DNA of 64,000 bases, taken from NCBI GenBank assembly GCA_033064195.1, contig JARBJD010000321.1, forward strand, positions 1 through 64,000. The letters run 5' to 3'. This DNA is from Blattamonas nauphoetae. Lineage: Eukaryota > Preaxostyla > Oxymonadida. Below are positions 30,530 to 41,815 of the stretch, piece after piece; the stretch's first letter is position 1; each line of letters opens with the position of its first letter. A model generated the notes under the pieces. The model was not told the DNA's origin. It saw only the letters and a program-made list of their open reading frames with translations, and ran no database searches. The translations under genes and the position numbers were made by a program.

Positions 30530-33500
30530 ATGTCTGAGCAGACTTCTACAGCATCCAAAGATTCAGATGAATCTCTATTGAAGCACGAGAACGTGAAATC
30601 ATTGACGTCTCTCGTTGCTTCTAAATGTGAATCTGGAGAAGAGGTTGAGTGGAAGGTTTGGTTACAGGTTTTCTTATATGCGATTTTGTTACTCTGGATT
30701 CTTGTTTCTGATTTCTGTTCTGTTTCAGGAATTGATGGAATGGTTCGTGTGTGCTGTGATTGGACTGAACTCGAAAGGTTTGGAGAGCAACGGGTCGTTT
30801 TGGTTTGATTGGGATGATGTTGTGGTTGATGGATTTGGGACAGCTCGGATTAGTTTGTCTCTTCTTCTCGACTTTCTTCTTTTCAGATCTCTCCGCCTCA
30901 AATTCAAAATCGTACCCTTTCTATTCACCACAATCCTTCTCCATTGGCTTTGTCCGGATGTCACGGCTTTTCCTGAACTGTATTCATCGACTTTCCAAAG
31001 CTAACTGCCTCCCAAAACAAATTAACCTATATTCTCGTCAGCATTTGATGTTGCAAATCTTTCGGGATCTCATCGATCGTCTCGTCAGAACTGGCCATAT
31101 TGTTCCCGCCTGTGACCCATCCAAGTTCGAAGAAATTGTCAGCGAACACACAAGCAAGTTCATGAAATTGAATCCAACTGCTCTCAATATGGTCGATAAT
31201 TTGAGATGGATGGTACAAGGTGCATACTCTATAGTCCATCTATTAGAAACTGTCGGCCTTGTGAATCACCCAGTTCGGGTAACTGATTCAGAAGCCGATC
31301 CTCGCTCACCACATTATCAACAGTTCACCAAAATTGTCGATCCTGAGGTTGATAAACTGATCACCCAATTCCATCAAGAGGTGTTTCAAGAAGCGAGACG
31401 GATCGCGTCGTGGAAGGAGTTTCTGCAGAAAGTATCAGACGGAGAGGAAGTTGAGGTGTGTCTTCATTTTTTGGACTTCAATTTTCAGGATGACACATCG
31501 TTCCTCAAATTGTCGTTCTTCCGACCGACTCTGCTCTCGCTCCAAGCGAAGTTCCAAACACTGGCATCGCCGAAGGACGGACCAGATGACAATTCGACAT
31601 TGTCTCTGCATTCATCGCGCTCTTCTCCCCTCACCTCTCTCGATGCACACCTCGACCCTTCTCTTCGAACCCACTCGTCGTCGCCAAACTTCAGACAAGA
31701 ATCACTCCGACTTCTGACGATCCTTCATTCTCTCCTCACCTCCCCTCTCCCTCCCTCTCTCCTCACTACCCCTCCCCCTCCATCTCTCATCAGATATTCT
31801 ATCAACCCACACTCTCTAATTCAAATCTCCGATCGGAGACTCGGCTGCCTCCAGCAAGCCACTGTAGATCGCAATGAGAAATTCCGCTCTTCCCTCTTCG
31901 ACGAGATTGACAACGAGACACTGGCTCGTTCGCTGGTTCGTTGTCAACGTGTCTGTGAATTCGTTGGTGCGGAGAAATGCATTGATGACCTGTTCAACTT
32001 CATCGATCGAAATGTTTCTGCTCTCAACACTTCCAACACCCTTATTCGCACAGCTGCTTTTTTCCTCTTCCAAGATTTGGTCGAAACATCGTGTGTACTT
32101 CCCCTACTACCTCGTTTGTGGGATCGATTCCGCACTGCCTTCCGAGATGGTCAGCTCGAAGAGCAGTACTGTCTTATTTTGATTTCGAAGTGCTGGTTAA
32201 TGGACGTACTGACTGACCGTTCTCTGTCGCCCTTTCCAGCAGCGGAATTCGACTGGGATGGTCTGATCAATGCAGATCTAAGTGACGACGTCGTATTTGT
32301 GAACTCCATCTTTGTGATGGAAGCACTTCGACACGGTTGTCTTGAAGTTCAGATGGAAAGGACTGAATTGACGGACCTTGTTCTCTCTTTCCAACGACGC
32401 CGCTCATCAGCCACATCACGAGAAATCCGGAGCTCAATCTTCACAGCCTTCTAGCCCACGAGGACCAAGTTTTATTGCTCTGTCACACCTCTCTCAACCC
32501 ACTCAAGCCAGGCCAACCTCCTCTCGACATCCTCTTCGAACGGACACTCCGAGTGAACCCTCTCGAGTTCTTCAATTATGTCAGGAAAACCGACATGGAT
32601 CTTCCACCCACTCTCCTCAACACTTCGTTGTGTGGGTTTCACGCACTCTGTAGACGAGGAGTGCATTTCAGTCTGATGGAAACAGACACTGTGAGAGATG
32701 GCCATCATCTGGCCAACTCGTTTTGGATGTTTTCCACTCCTCTCATCTCTGACACCTTTGAACTCTTTCTTTCTTTCCCCCCAACGCTCGTTGTTCGATT
32801 TATCCTTCCCATTCTGACTTTGAAGACTGATGACTCCGTTCTTGTCGATCCACTGAAGGAATTGATGTCGAAACTCCTCCTCACCACTGCCCCATTCGGC
32901 GACTTGCACAGTGTGAGAGAACTGTACCGATCAGTTGGACAATCAAGCTGTCACTGCGAAGATCCATCAACTGAATCGTTCATCACATCTGACTGTGAAT
33001 CGATCGAATGGCTGAACATCCCAACTGGATTCAGCTCTGCTCTCGCTCTCCAAATCAACCAACCCGTTGCCATCGACAAATGTTACAAACCCTCTCGCTT
33101 AACAAAAGATATCTCGAAATTCATGTCGGGATATGTGACAAACGTGTGTAAAAAAATCTGGTTCGTTGCATCTTGGATTCGAGACTTGACTCCAACCAGT
33201 TTGAGTTTCACTTCTTCTTCTTCTCTTCAGATCCCGCATTGAACACTTTGTCATTAGAGAGACTTCGAGGTTGTTCCAAAGCGATTCTGTGTGTCTTCTT
33301 CTTTCTCTCATTTCTTCAGCTCACCAATTCCAGCGGAAGTGTCGGTGAACTTGGAGTTTGTGAAGAGGGTTGTGAGTTTGGGGAGTGTTTCAAATGTGAT
33401 GGAGATGGTTCGTTTTGGGATGTTGGACGTTGTGATTCGAGGAGTGTCAGAATCATCGTTTCTGGAGGACTACGAAAACGGGATTTGTGTGCTTGGGATT

Positions 33501-33690
33501 CTTCTTCGTTCGATTTGTGTTTTTGGGAAGAAAACAGAAGTGAGGCAATGATTCAAGGTGTAAAGTCCACTTTGTTTTCTTCTTCATTCATTTCAGTTGT
33601 TTTAATCATGGTTGTTCGTGTTGTGAGCAGCTTATCCCAATTTGGGGATGCATCGAATTTGTTCACCCAGAGATTCAAGCACATCTATAA
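30530..33690 (+). CDS. G2: intron-bearing lineage-specific family protein
   Basis: Spliced model: exons 30530-30667, 30729-30852, 30887-31455, 31489-33198, 33231-33288, 33320-33539, 33631-33690 (TAA). Introns are 61, 34, 33, 32, 31 and 91 bp, all GT-AG, with compatible phases. The start ATG follows the duplicated 5' block and gives MSEQTSTASKDSDE. Within exon 4 the frame changes between about 32395 and 32440: either a 53-bp intron (GTTCTC to CCGGAG) or a frameshift. The product is about 940-960 residues, helical, without signal peptide, membrane segment or known domain; I do not recognise its function. Landmarks: DDTSFLKLSFFRPTLLSLQ, KCIDDLFNFIDR, FLFQDLVETSCVLPLLP, FPAAEFDWDGLI, CESIEWLNIPTGFS, SVSNVMEMVRFGMLDVV. 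Exon 3 is strongly diverged from G1 while its borders are nearly identical. An alternative last intron (33540-33596) would end the protein at 33605. Confidence 0.72.
31456..31488 (+). other. intron 3 of G2 (33 bp)
   Basis: GTGTGTCTTC to AATTTTCAG; divisible by three and free of stops, so it can be mistaken for coding sequence. Confidence 0.8.
33289..33319 (+). other. 31-bp intron of G2
   Basis: GTGTGTCTTC to ATTTCTTCAG joining LRGCSKAI and SPIPAEVSVNLEF with a split Leu codon. The G1 counterpart (29566-29596) has the same length. One of the shortest introns in the window. Confidence 0.75.
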
Positions 33691-33901
33691 TCGATGTATC
33701 AACCAGTACCGAGCCCGTCGATCAGCAGGGAAGAGCGGATTGCTGCGGAGTTGGAGGGAGCGTTGGATGAAGGGGGGACATACAAGAACTCTTTCTGCAA
33801 CACTCTGAAATTGGGAGCGTGAATTGGGATTGGACAACGGAAAACCAATCTCATTCCCCACATTGACAACCACACCGAAGTGATTCACTCTTCGATTCTT
33901 C
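33691..33901. other. 3' flank of G2
   Basis: No gene seen; ends with the left copy of the M3 target duplication (GATTCTTC, 33894-33901). Confidence 0.5.
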
Positions 33902-34478
33902 GGCATGGGTTTAGTATAGCTGGTGAAGTTTAGTATAGCTGGTTGTGGTTCAATATAGCTGGTGGTGGTTTAGTATAGCTGGTTGTGACAGAACACAAAA
34001 AGTTGATCATCTGGGGGTTAGAACATACAAAAACGTTCTATTTCCCTCTTGTCATCTCTTTTCACAACCAGAGCGAGAGGTGGAACAGTCAGTGGAGGAT
34101 AGGCCCTTCAAGAAAGTGAAGCGAAAATCAGAAATCCATGAAAACAATCACTTCACAGGACATGAAAGTTCACTATATTTAGATTATTTTCAGTTTTGAA
34201 CTTTATTTTGTCATAAACACATAATTTTGTCAAATCCGCATCCATAGAGCAAAAAAAGAGTGAATGTTTTTGATCAACCTTGCTCGGAGGATTTGATACT
34301 TTTCATGACTTTTACGCGGTTTTGTCACTTCTACGCCATCTCTGGGTGTCTTATCCTGACCATATTAGAATACTGTATTGTGATACCTTCCACATTTCTT
34401 CATACATCCACAACCAGCCATACTAAACTCGTTGCACCAGCCATATTTAAAAACCACCAGCTATATTAAACCCATGCC
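33902..34478. mobile_element. M3: 577-bp inverted-repeat element
   Basis: Ends GGCATGGGTTTAGTATAGC and, inverted, the complement of GCTATATTAAACCCATGCC. The left end has four tandem variants of TTTAGTATAGCTGGT. An 8-bp duplication GATTCTTC flanks it (33894-33901, 34479-34486); the paralogous empty site is at about 16735. Non-coding and non-autonomous; the 8-bp duplication suggests hAT-type mobilisation. Confidence 0.88.
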
Positions 34479-36153
34479 GATTCTTCTCTGTTTGGTGGAT
34501 TCCTCACCATGTCGAATTTTGTGAGTACTGTTGTGAAAAAACATGATCAATGAGATGCCATGAACATATCACATTGTTATTAGTTCATTATTTGTCTACG
34601 AAATAGATAGTGACGGAGTGGACAACATCAGTCAGTGTCGTCCGATTCGGAATCTTCGCTCAGATCAGCCTCATCGTCGTTCAGTTCCAGGTTGTCGTAT
34701 TGTCAAATTTGCCCCCTGGTGATCCATCATTTCCGTGACATGTTTGATTCGAGCAGTGATTTCGAATGAATCCTGCTTCTGAACCAAGAGGAAGTCCAGC
34801 ACATCCTGCCAGCCTTCCTCCACAAAGTGCGGAGCAGTATTTCGAAGTGTCTCCCGTGCTGGCCTTTCATTGCTCGAATCACGTGGCTGACGGAGAAAGA
34901 GACAGAGACCGCATTTGTATTCGTTGAAAAGGTTGTCGTCCAACAGTCCACCGACAATGCGAGAGAAGAAGCCGATCCTGCTGAGACACTGCGCGATCGC
35001 GTGACAATCACACAGTTCGCTGAGTGTGATGAACATTTCGGCTCGGTCATCCCTGTCTTCCCAATGTAACGAGGATTGTTGGAAGGAGAACTTGAAGAGA
35101 ATGTCGATGGATGGAGAAAGAAGTGGTTCGAGCTGTGAGTGTGTGAGTCGAGTCGATGGTTGGGAGCACAACACCAATGGTCGAAAGATCTACATCGTCC
35201 CACTCGTCGAACGTTGGCTGAAGGGTGTCAGGCTTCGGGATGAGAAGAGAGTTGATTGGATGAAGATTGAAATTGTTTATGTGGAGAGAGAGGAGAGACT
35301 GGAAGGCGTGGAAGTATCGTTCAGTCGTCCTCCCCGCTTTTCTGAACAATTCGGGAAGATACGCAGATTTGAGTTTCTTTTTGAGGAACGTGCAGATGCG
35401 AAGGATGGTGTCGTCATTCAAACACGAGTCGCTTTCGAGCAGACCAACAATTCTGTCGACAACATTGAGGAGCTCTTCGTCGGTGAGACGGCAGACGAGT
35501 TCAGATGTGAGGATGAATGGAGGAGATGACGACGAGAGGGCAGCCTCATCCATTTCTTTCCTCACATCATCTCGAAGTGAGTTGGCCACTGGGTCGTCAT
35601 TACGATGGAACAGACGGGTGAGGAAATCAAGGATGATGCTGTCGCCGGATTTAGGTGCCAAGGCAAATGGATGGAGTGATATTCAGTGGAAGAAACGGGA
35701 GGGGCCATGAGATGCCGCAAAGATGTGCAGAATGGTTGGATGACAGGAGAGGAGGGAGGAGTCGCATGATTCTGGTGCTTGTCGAACAATCTCATGTTCC
35801 TCAAGAGGGAGAGGCCTGAGTAATAATCAGCGGGAGAAATGGGATGGGCGAGGAGGTACCGTAAATATGAGCAGAATGGTTTGGTGATGGGATCGAGGAG
35901 TTCAGATGTGACCTCTTGGGCGCTTGATGACGATGGGCCAATTCCGAGATGTTTAATAATGTTCTTTGGCGTGGAAAAGTATAAACACGTGTCTACGATC
36001 GATGTAATGTGGCGGTGGAAATCGATAGTCGTTCCATTTGGACCGCCCTTCCAGTAGGTCCATTACGAAACCTGGGGCTCCTCTCAGAATGAGATTAGGT
36101 GTGATCAATAATAAAGTTGTTATGGGTTAGGCCTGGTCAATACGATTCTACAA

Positions 36154-37746
36154 ATGCAATCAGCCAACGATTCGAGCCAACAGGATCCCTCTCATGGTTC
36201 AAGCGACTCTGAAGTGCTTGACTCTCCACTAATTCTTCACCCCGATCGAGTTCTAAGACGTAATAAGCATCCCGTTCAAAAGGGTCAGAATTCTCGGGAA
36301 AGTCGAAACAAACACCGACATCACCACCACAGTGCAAAGACCGATCGTCATAGACGGTCAAATTCGTCATCGTCGTCACCCTCCGAAGCGTCGTACATCC
36401 AGAAGAAGAAATGGGAACATCCCAAAAAATCCAGTCAAAAAAGATCAAAGAAACGGAGACACGAATCAGAACGGAGAAGGGCAATTGAAGAGGTCATGGA
36501 ATCAACCTCATCATCTTCAGACTCAACGTCGGGATCCATACCCATCAGGAAGGAGAAGCGAAGACATGCTGATAAATCTCTCAAAAGAAGGTCAAGGACT
36601 TCGAAGCACAAGACTAAACCTAAGAAAACAAGTGTTGACGAACATCGAAAGAAACTAGTTCGTCAGAGAAGCAAAAATCGCCATTATCATGGAGATGACG
36701 AACTCCTTGTCAAACTCGAAAAACTTCAAAAACTCGATCGCGAAAATGAAACTATATCTTCGGAACGTGATATCGTGGCACATAAAACGAGTTTACTCAA
36801 AAAGCTGAAGGAAAGAGACCATAAATTCAACAAAACATGGCTCGAATCTGTTGCGTCAAATCATAGACGAGATCGACTATCGGCAAGGACAGCGATCACC
36901 AAGTCACTTTTCAACATCGATCAGACAATCATAATCTCGGTTTCAGACGGACAATTAGTCACAACATTACGAAATCGAGCCCTTGCCACAGCCACGGAGT
37001 CTTCACTCACAACAGTCGCTCTCCTCATCGATCTCCATCGCCAGATGGAACAACTCTTGCCAAGGAACAATATATTGGATACAATCGAAGAATGCATCAT
37101 ACTCTCAGCTGACTCGGCGACCCGCTCCAACCTCGCCGCGTATTTCACTGACAATACTGCAGTGGACTTTTGCGAAACGGCTAGAAATCTCTCTTCCCTT
37201 CAACCCAAATGGTTCATGCGCGCAGCAAGTCTTCCCACCGCACTCGTCGCCAACACCATCACCAGCTCCATTCGTTCCACAACATTCGAGCCAGGTTTTT
37301 GCTCAGAGGGGGGACAGGAGTGCCCCCTGCCAAATCCAACACTCCTCGCTTCAACAAACCGCGGCCCAATACCCAATCTGGACGATAAGCCTGCGCCAAG
37401 CTCCACATTCACAGACTCGAATCACCGGCAGCCTCCTTCGGCGAGTCAACGAATGGGAGAAGATTGGAGGGAAGGAACGTGTTCTGGCAGGGGTGAAGTG
37501 GGAATGGAAAGACGAGTCATCGAAAACAAGACTTGCTCGACTCCACCCAGCTCGGTCCTTCAAGGGAAGCAGGGAACAAGAACAAGAATACCAGCGACTG
37601 CTGGAACAAGAACTGGAGGAGGGTGTGGTAAGTCGGATCGAGGAGGGAGACGCGAAGCTGATCTTACCAACATTCCTAGTTCCAAAATCCAATGGCAAGT
37701 TTCGAAGGTGTTTTGGACGCCAGCAGACTCAACTCGGAAATTCTGA
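36154..37746 (+). CDS. D2 part: ORF1 (Gag-like)
   Basis: Basic His/Lys/Arg/Ser-rich N-terminal third, then a helical region (SLTTVALLIDLHRQMEQLL) similar to D1 ORF1. Confidence 0.75.
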   Translation: MQSANDSSQQDPSHGSSDSEVLDSPLILHPDRVLRRNKHPVQKGQNSRESRNKHRHHHHSAKTDRHRRSNSSSSSPSEASYIQKKKWEHPKKSSQKRSKKRRHESERRRAIEEVMESTSSSSDSTSGSIPIRKEKRRHADKSLKRRSRTSKHKTKPKKTSVDEHRKKLVRQRSKNRHYHGDDELLVKLEKLQKLDRENETISSERDIVAHKTSLLKKLKERDHKFNKTWLESVASNHRRDRLSARTAITKSLFNIDQTIIISVSDGQLVTTLRNRALATATESSLTTVALLIDLHRQMEQLLPRNNILDTIEECIILSADSATRSNLAAYFTDNTAVDFCETARNLSSLQPKWFMRAASLPTALVANTITSSIRSTTFEPGFCSEGGQECPLPNPTLLASTNRGPIPNLDDKPAPSSTFTDSNHRQPPSASQRMGEDWREGTCSGRGEVGMERRVIENKTCSTPPSSVLQGKQGTRTRIPATAGTRTGGGCGKSDRGGRREADLTNIPSSKIQWQVSKVFWTPADSTRKF

Positions 37747-38900
37747 CCCCGCATTTCAAGATGGAAACCATCTCAACAGCGCTGGCATGCACAACCAAGG
37801 AAAGTTTCTTCACAACAGTCGACATTCGATCAGCCTTCAGTCACTTGACCGTCCCTCCCAACCTTCAGAAATATCTCTGCTTCCAAGTTTCGCGGGACGA
37901 CATATACTTACGCGGGCATGCCATTCGGAATATCGGTTGCTCCGCGTCTATTCTCAAAAGTGATGAAGATTGCAATCAAGACTCTCAGAACGAGCCTGAA
38001 CATTCCAATCGTGTTCTACATAGACGATGTCCTCCTGATCTCGCCCTCAAGGGAGGAAGCGGAGAAGAATACAAAAGAAGCATGTGTTTTCCTGCATTCA
38101 CTGGGTTTCCACCTGGCTTGGGACAAATGCCAGCTAAACCCAACTCAAACCATCACCTTCTTGGGATGGACACTCTCTGCACCCCAACAGTCGATTCAAA
38201 TACCGTCATCTCGGCGAGTATCGTTGCTCAAGTCAGTCTCAGCAACAATCTCGAAATCTCTGCTTCGTCAAACATTCCCCGTCAGAGAACTAGCTGCTCT
38301 CGTGGGCCGACTCTCTTTCCTCCGCACCTCGATCAGGGAGGCAAGTTTATACCTCGTGAAATTGCAGAAGATGAAGGATTCGGCAGTGAAACTCAGAGGA
38401 TGGAATGCAAAGGTGACGCTGAACCCGTCCATCCTTGGGGAATTGACATTTTGGAAGATGTCGATTTCCAAAAACAGACCGACATGCTTTGCCTCAAAAC
38501 CAGTCCAAGCTATAATCACAACCGATGCAAGTCCGGTCGGTTGGGGAGCTGTTCTCCAATTCGGAGCAAGGCAGACGATGTTCAGCGGATCTTGGACAGA
38601 GGTCGAGGCAACACACTCCAGCAATTGGAAGGAGACGATGGCGATTCACCATGCCTTCATCAGGGCGTCTCCGCACCTCCAGAAGAATCGTTTACAATCA
38701 ATTGCTGTCAAGTCGGACAACACCACTGCTGTCTGGAACCTGAGGAAACAGAGGGCTTGCCAAAAGCTTGTGACGGCGACAAGACTGACACTCAAGACCA
38801 TCCTGAGGATCGGCTTAACTCTATCAGAGATTCATCATCTTCCAGGAGAGACGAATCAGACAGCAGATCGCCTCTCGCGACTCCCACCCCAGGGGGAGTA
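37670..38900 (+). CDS. D2 part: reverse transcriptase and RNase H region
   Basis: Reverse transcriptase motifs MPFGISVAPRLFS and YIDDVLL; RNase H motifs ITTDASPVGWGA, ETMAI, KSDNTTAV and TADRLSRLP. Confidence 0.85.
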
Positions 38901-39324
38901 CTCTCTAAATCAGGCAGCAATGACGAAGCTATTCGAAAGATGGCACTACGTTCCAGCGATGGACATGTTCGCGTCCAACAAGAACGCAAAATGCAAAAAA
39001 TTTTGGACACGCTTCGCGGAACTAGGAGCAGCGGGAACAGACGGCCTTGCCGTGAATTGGTCCGGGACGACCAATCTTCTCCTTCACCCTCCGATAGCTT
39101 TGATTCCCCGAGTTCTAATGAAGATTCTGAAGGAGAAACCGCACGGTGTGCTGATCACACCGAACTGGCCATCTCAACTCTGGACTCCACTACTCCTCCA
39201 AATAGAAAGGGAATGGATGATACTGGGCGACTATCATCAGATGTGTTCCCTGGACAAGAAGAAGAGCAAATTGGCTCTTCCACCAGGCGAGGTGCGCGCA
39301 AGCCTTCTGGGAATGAAAATGTAG

Positions 39325-40391
39325 ACGGACTCAGATTTTATCAAGAAGTCGTGCAGGCAACGATGATGGAGGGTGACGTTGCAGAGGTCTACGAGAATAG
39401 GTACAAGTCGAAGGGAGTATGGATGCGTTCGTGGAAATATTTCGCCAATTTCTGTGGAGAGAAGAATTTGTCTTCTTCGTATATCGCATCAACCCCTCAT
39501 ATCCACCTCGTTCTTAGCGGTTTTCTCCTCCAGATGAAGAAAGAGTTCCCTCCACCATCTCTGTTCCCTGATGATGCCCTCACAAAGATATCCAAATCAC
39601 TCCTTCCCATTCATGCCAACCTCTCATCACCTTACTCTCCTCTAGCGGATTTCTGCACCCTTGTGAAGAAACAGAACCCAACAAAGTTGAAGTCGAGGAA
39701 ATATGATTCCATCTGGAATATCAACCTCCTTCTGAATTGGGCCGTCGCCAACCAGTTTACCCACAATTCACCTTCTCAGGTCCAACAACGTTGTTTTGCT
39801 CTCTTGCTCGCTTACTCTTGTGCACGAAGGGAGGAGATCGTTCATCTAAAGTGGGGGAGCCTCCAGTGGGGAGAACCAACTCAACCGAATCAGCCTTCAT
39901 ATGTTGGCCTACCCATCATCTCAAAGCAGCAACAGGACCATGTCAGCCTCCATTACATCTTTGACGAAGGTACCCCGGCATTCTCCGCCTATCAGGCTCT
40001 TATTGAACATCGAGAAATGCAGGAGAATTGGAGACGCACGCATCAAACGCTTCCGTTCATCGACAGAGAGGATTCTGTTTGGATCTGTTATTCGACGGGG
40101 CGGGCGCTACGCCAGTCCCACCTTGCCAAGTTGATGGAAGCAGTGCTCGTCGAACTGGGGATCCCACTCCTTTTTCGCCCCTACTCAATAAAGCACGCCA
40201 GTGTCAGCTACCTGGTGAGAGTGAGAAAAGCAAAGAAGGCGACGATCAGAGAGCACGTCGGCTGGTCACCGACCTCTCGAGTTCTCCAAACACATTACTC
40301 TTGTCCCATTCTGTTTGGTAACTCTGTCCCCGATCTCGCCACAAGCTGGTGGCAGCAGCTTCCAGCTGGTCACGGCCTTTCTTCCTCTTAA
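39325..40391 (+). CDS. D2 part: tyrosine recombinase
   Basis: Catalytic region with CARREEIVHLKW, YSIKHASVSYLVR, HVGWSPTSR and a closing Tyr in THYSCPI, aligned block by block with D1. Confidence 0.85.
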
Positions 40392-40461
40392 TTATCTGTA
40401 AATACCACTTCAGGCTTGTATTTTCTACTTTCATTCATTCTTTTTCTCTGTACCTTTCAAG

Positions 40462-40540
40462 ACTCATTCTGAGAGGAGCCCCAGGTTTCGTAATGGACCT
40501 ACTGGAAGGGCGGTCCTTTTACAGAAACCAGGGCTCCTCT
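40462..40540. repeat. D2 internal complementary region
   Basis: Joins the complement of the left end (word CCGCCCTTCCAGTAGGT) to the complement of the right end (word CCCTGGTTTCTGTAAAA). The CCGCCCTTCYAGTAGGT core is shared with D1. Confidence 0.85.
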
Positions 40541-41597
40541 CATCAACAACTCTGCCACACGACAGGTTTTCTTCTCCAATGGGAATTGGAGTTTCTTTTA
40601 CCTTTTTGCTTCTTCTCCCGGTCTTTGACCAGAACCAGGTGCTCACCGAGAGGTGGAATCTGGGAATGTTTTGCGGTCGCCTCAGAACACAAAGTCCGAA
40701 CTCGTACTCTGTTGTACACTTCGGCTTTACTCTTGTTTTACCGTCTCGGTTGCAAACCGGGAAGGAATCCATTTGTTTGTTCTATGAACAGGCCTAACCC
40801 ATAACAACTTTATTATTGATCACACCTAATCTCATTCTGAGAGGAGCCCTGGTTTCTGTAAAAAAAGGTATTTCTTGTGGTTTTAGATGTTCGAAGAGTT
40901 GAGGCAAGAAACCTGTCACAGTTACCGCGATGGTGCATTGATTTGATGAATACTCAATGAAAGCGTCGAAGAAGGAGAGAGCAACTGTTCGGAGCTTGTC
41001 GGATGGATGGCAAATGAGTTTGATGAGAGCAGACGTCACTTTTGTTTGGCAGTTTGCCTCTTGGGGAGATATGGTTTCGAGGAGTTTGTTGTATGGATGA
41101 TCGTAGTGTCTGATGTGTATGATTGCGTATTCAAGGAACTTGACAGCATGAAAAACTTCAATAGGCGTCAGGTTCATTCCGGAGTCGACTTGTTCGAATA
41201 GCGAGACACAGCCTTGTTCGATGTCAACTGTCGTGATCGAATCCTGCAAGACCAATCTCCAGTCGGACGTGGAGGAGGTGGGAAGATTGATCTCAGTACC
41301 CTCCACATGGGCTTGTTCCAACATTGTTTGAGAATTGATTCGCTTTCGTTTCTGTTCATATTGAAGAATTTGCTTTGAAATTCGGATATATTGGCAATCA
41401 TTGTCAGTAATTGTGAGTGCTTCAGTTTCGGATGGGATTGAATGTGAATCAAGTGATGTTTTGTTGTCGTTTTTGATGTGGTGTGGAATCGTTGAATTAA
41501 TGATAGTTTTGTTCGAAGTTGAGGATTGAGCTTGCTTCGTCTGAGGATTTGTTTGGGTTTTGTTTCGCTTTGTTGCTATTGTATGCTTGGGAGGCAT

Positions 41598-41815
41598 GTT
41601 GGAACTTTCCACTGTAGAGATGACATGGTGTCGTCGGAATGACGTGGAACCAAGTCATACGACTGACTTAACAGTTTGTTTCCACGACTTCAGGCCAAGT
41701 CTTTTGTGCAAAACGAAGTCATTTGGGATGACAGTCTCCATTTTGTGGTGTTGATCAAGAAACAAGCTTCAAACGCTCATCGTTCACCTCTCCACACAAC
41801 ACTTTTCAATCACCG
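41598..41815. promoter_or_regulatory. divergent intergenic region between H and J
   Basis: 218 bp separating the start codons of the minus-strand gene H and the plus-strand gene J; probably contains both promoters. The word TGTAGAGATGACATGG and several GTCATACGACT-type words are present, but I see no motif I can name. Confidence 0.45.

Larger units (their letters stand above)
36040..40864 (+). mobile_element. D2: DIRS-type tyrosine-recombinase retroelement
   Basis: About 4.8 kb, inserted in host gene H. Inverted terminal repeats (left about 36040-36129, right about 40794-40864) and an internal complementary region near 40462-40540 joining the complements of both ends. Parts in order: ORF1, reverse transcriptase, RNase H and tyrosine recombinase in overlapping frames as usual for the family. 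Looks whole or nearly so, with few if any breaks. Same layout as D1 but clearly diverged in sequence, so a separate lineage. No target duplication. Confidence 0.9.
34640..41597 (-). pseudogene. H: minus-strand host gene interrupted by DIRS element D2
   Basis: Starts at the ATG complement at 41597 (MPPKHTIATKRNK, basic). The frame is open to the D2 border at about 40865 (landmarks DWRLVLQDSITT, SLFEQVDSGMNLTP, FLEYAIIHIRHYDHPYNKLL, HPSDKLRTVALSFFDAF), then resumes left of D2 from 36039 (LLAHPISPADYYSGLSLL, FCTSLRHLM), shifts frame near 35660 (DSIILDFLTRLFHRND, LVCRLTDEELLNVVDRIVGLLESD), shifts again near 35085 (MFITLSELCDCHAIAQCL, GLCLFLRQPR) and again near 34705, before an acidic tail DDEADLSEDSESDDTD and stop at about 34620. 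Likely an armadillo-like helical protein; function unknown. Even without D2 the frame changes make it a pseudogene unless some are unrecognised short introns. A 3' duplicate lies at 16841-17204. Confidence 0.7.

Noticed and set aside
40794-40812. ACCCATAAC in the terminal repeat of D2, resembling the FamA upstream motif
   Set aside because: Only nine bases match and the position relative to any start codon differs; a chance match is likely.
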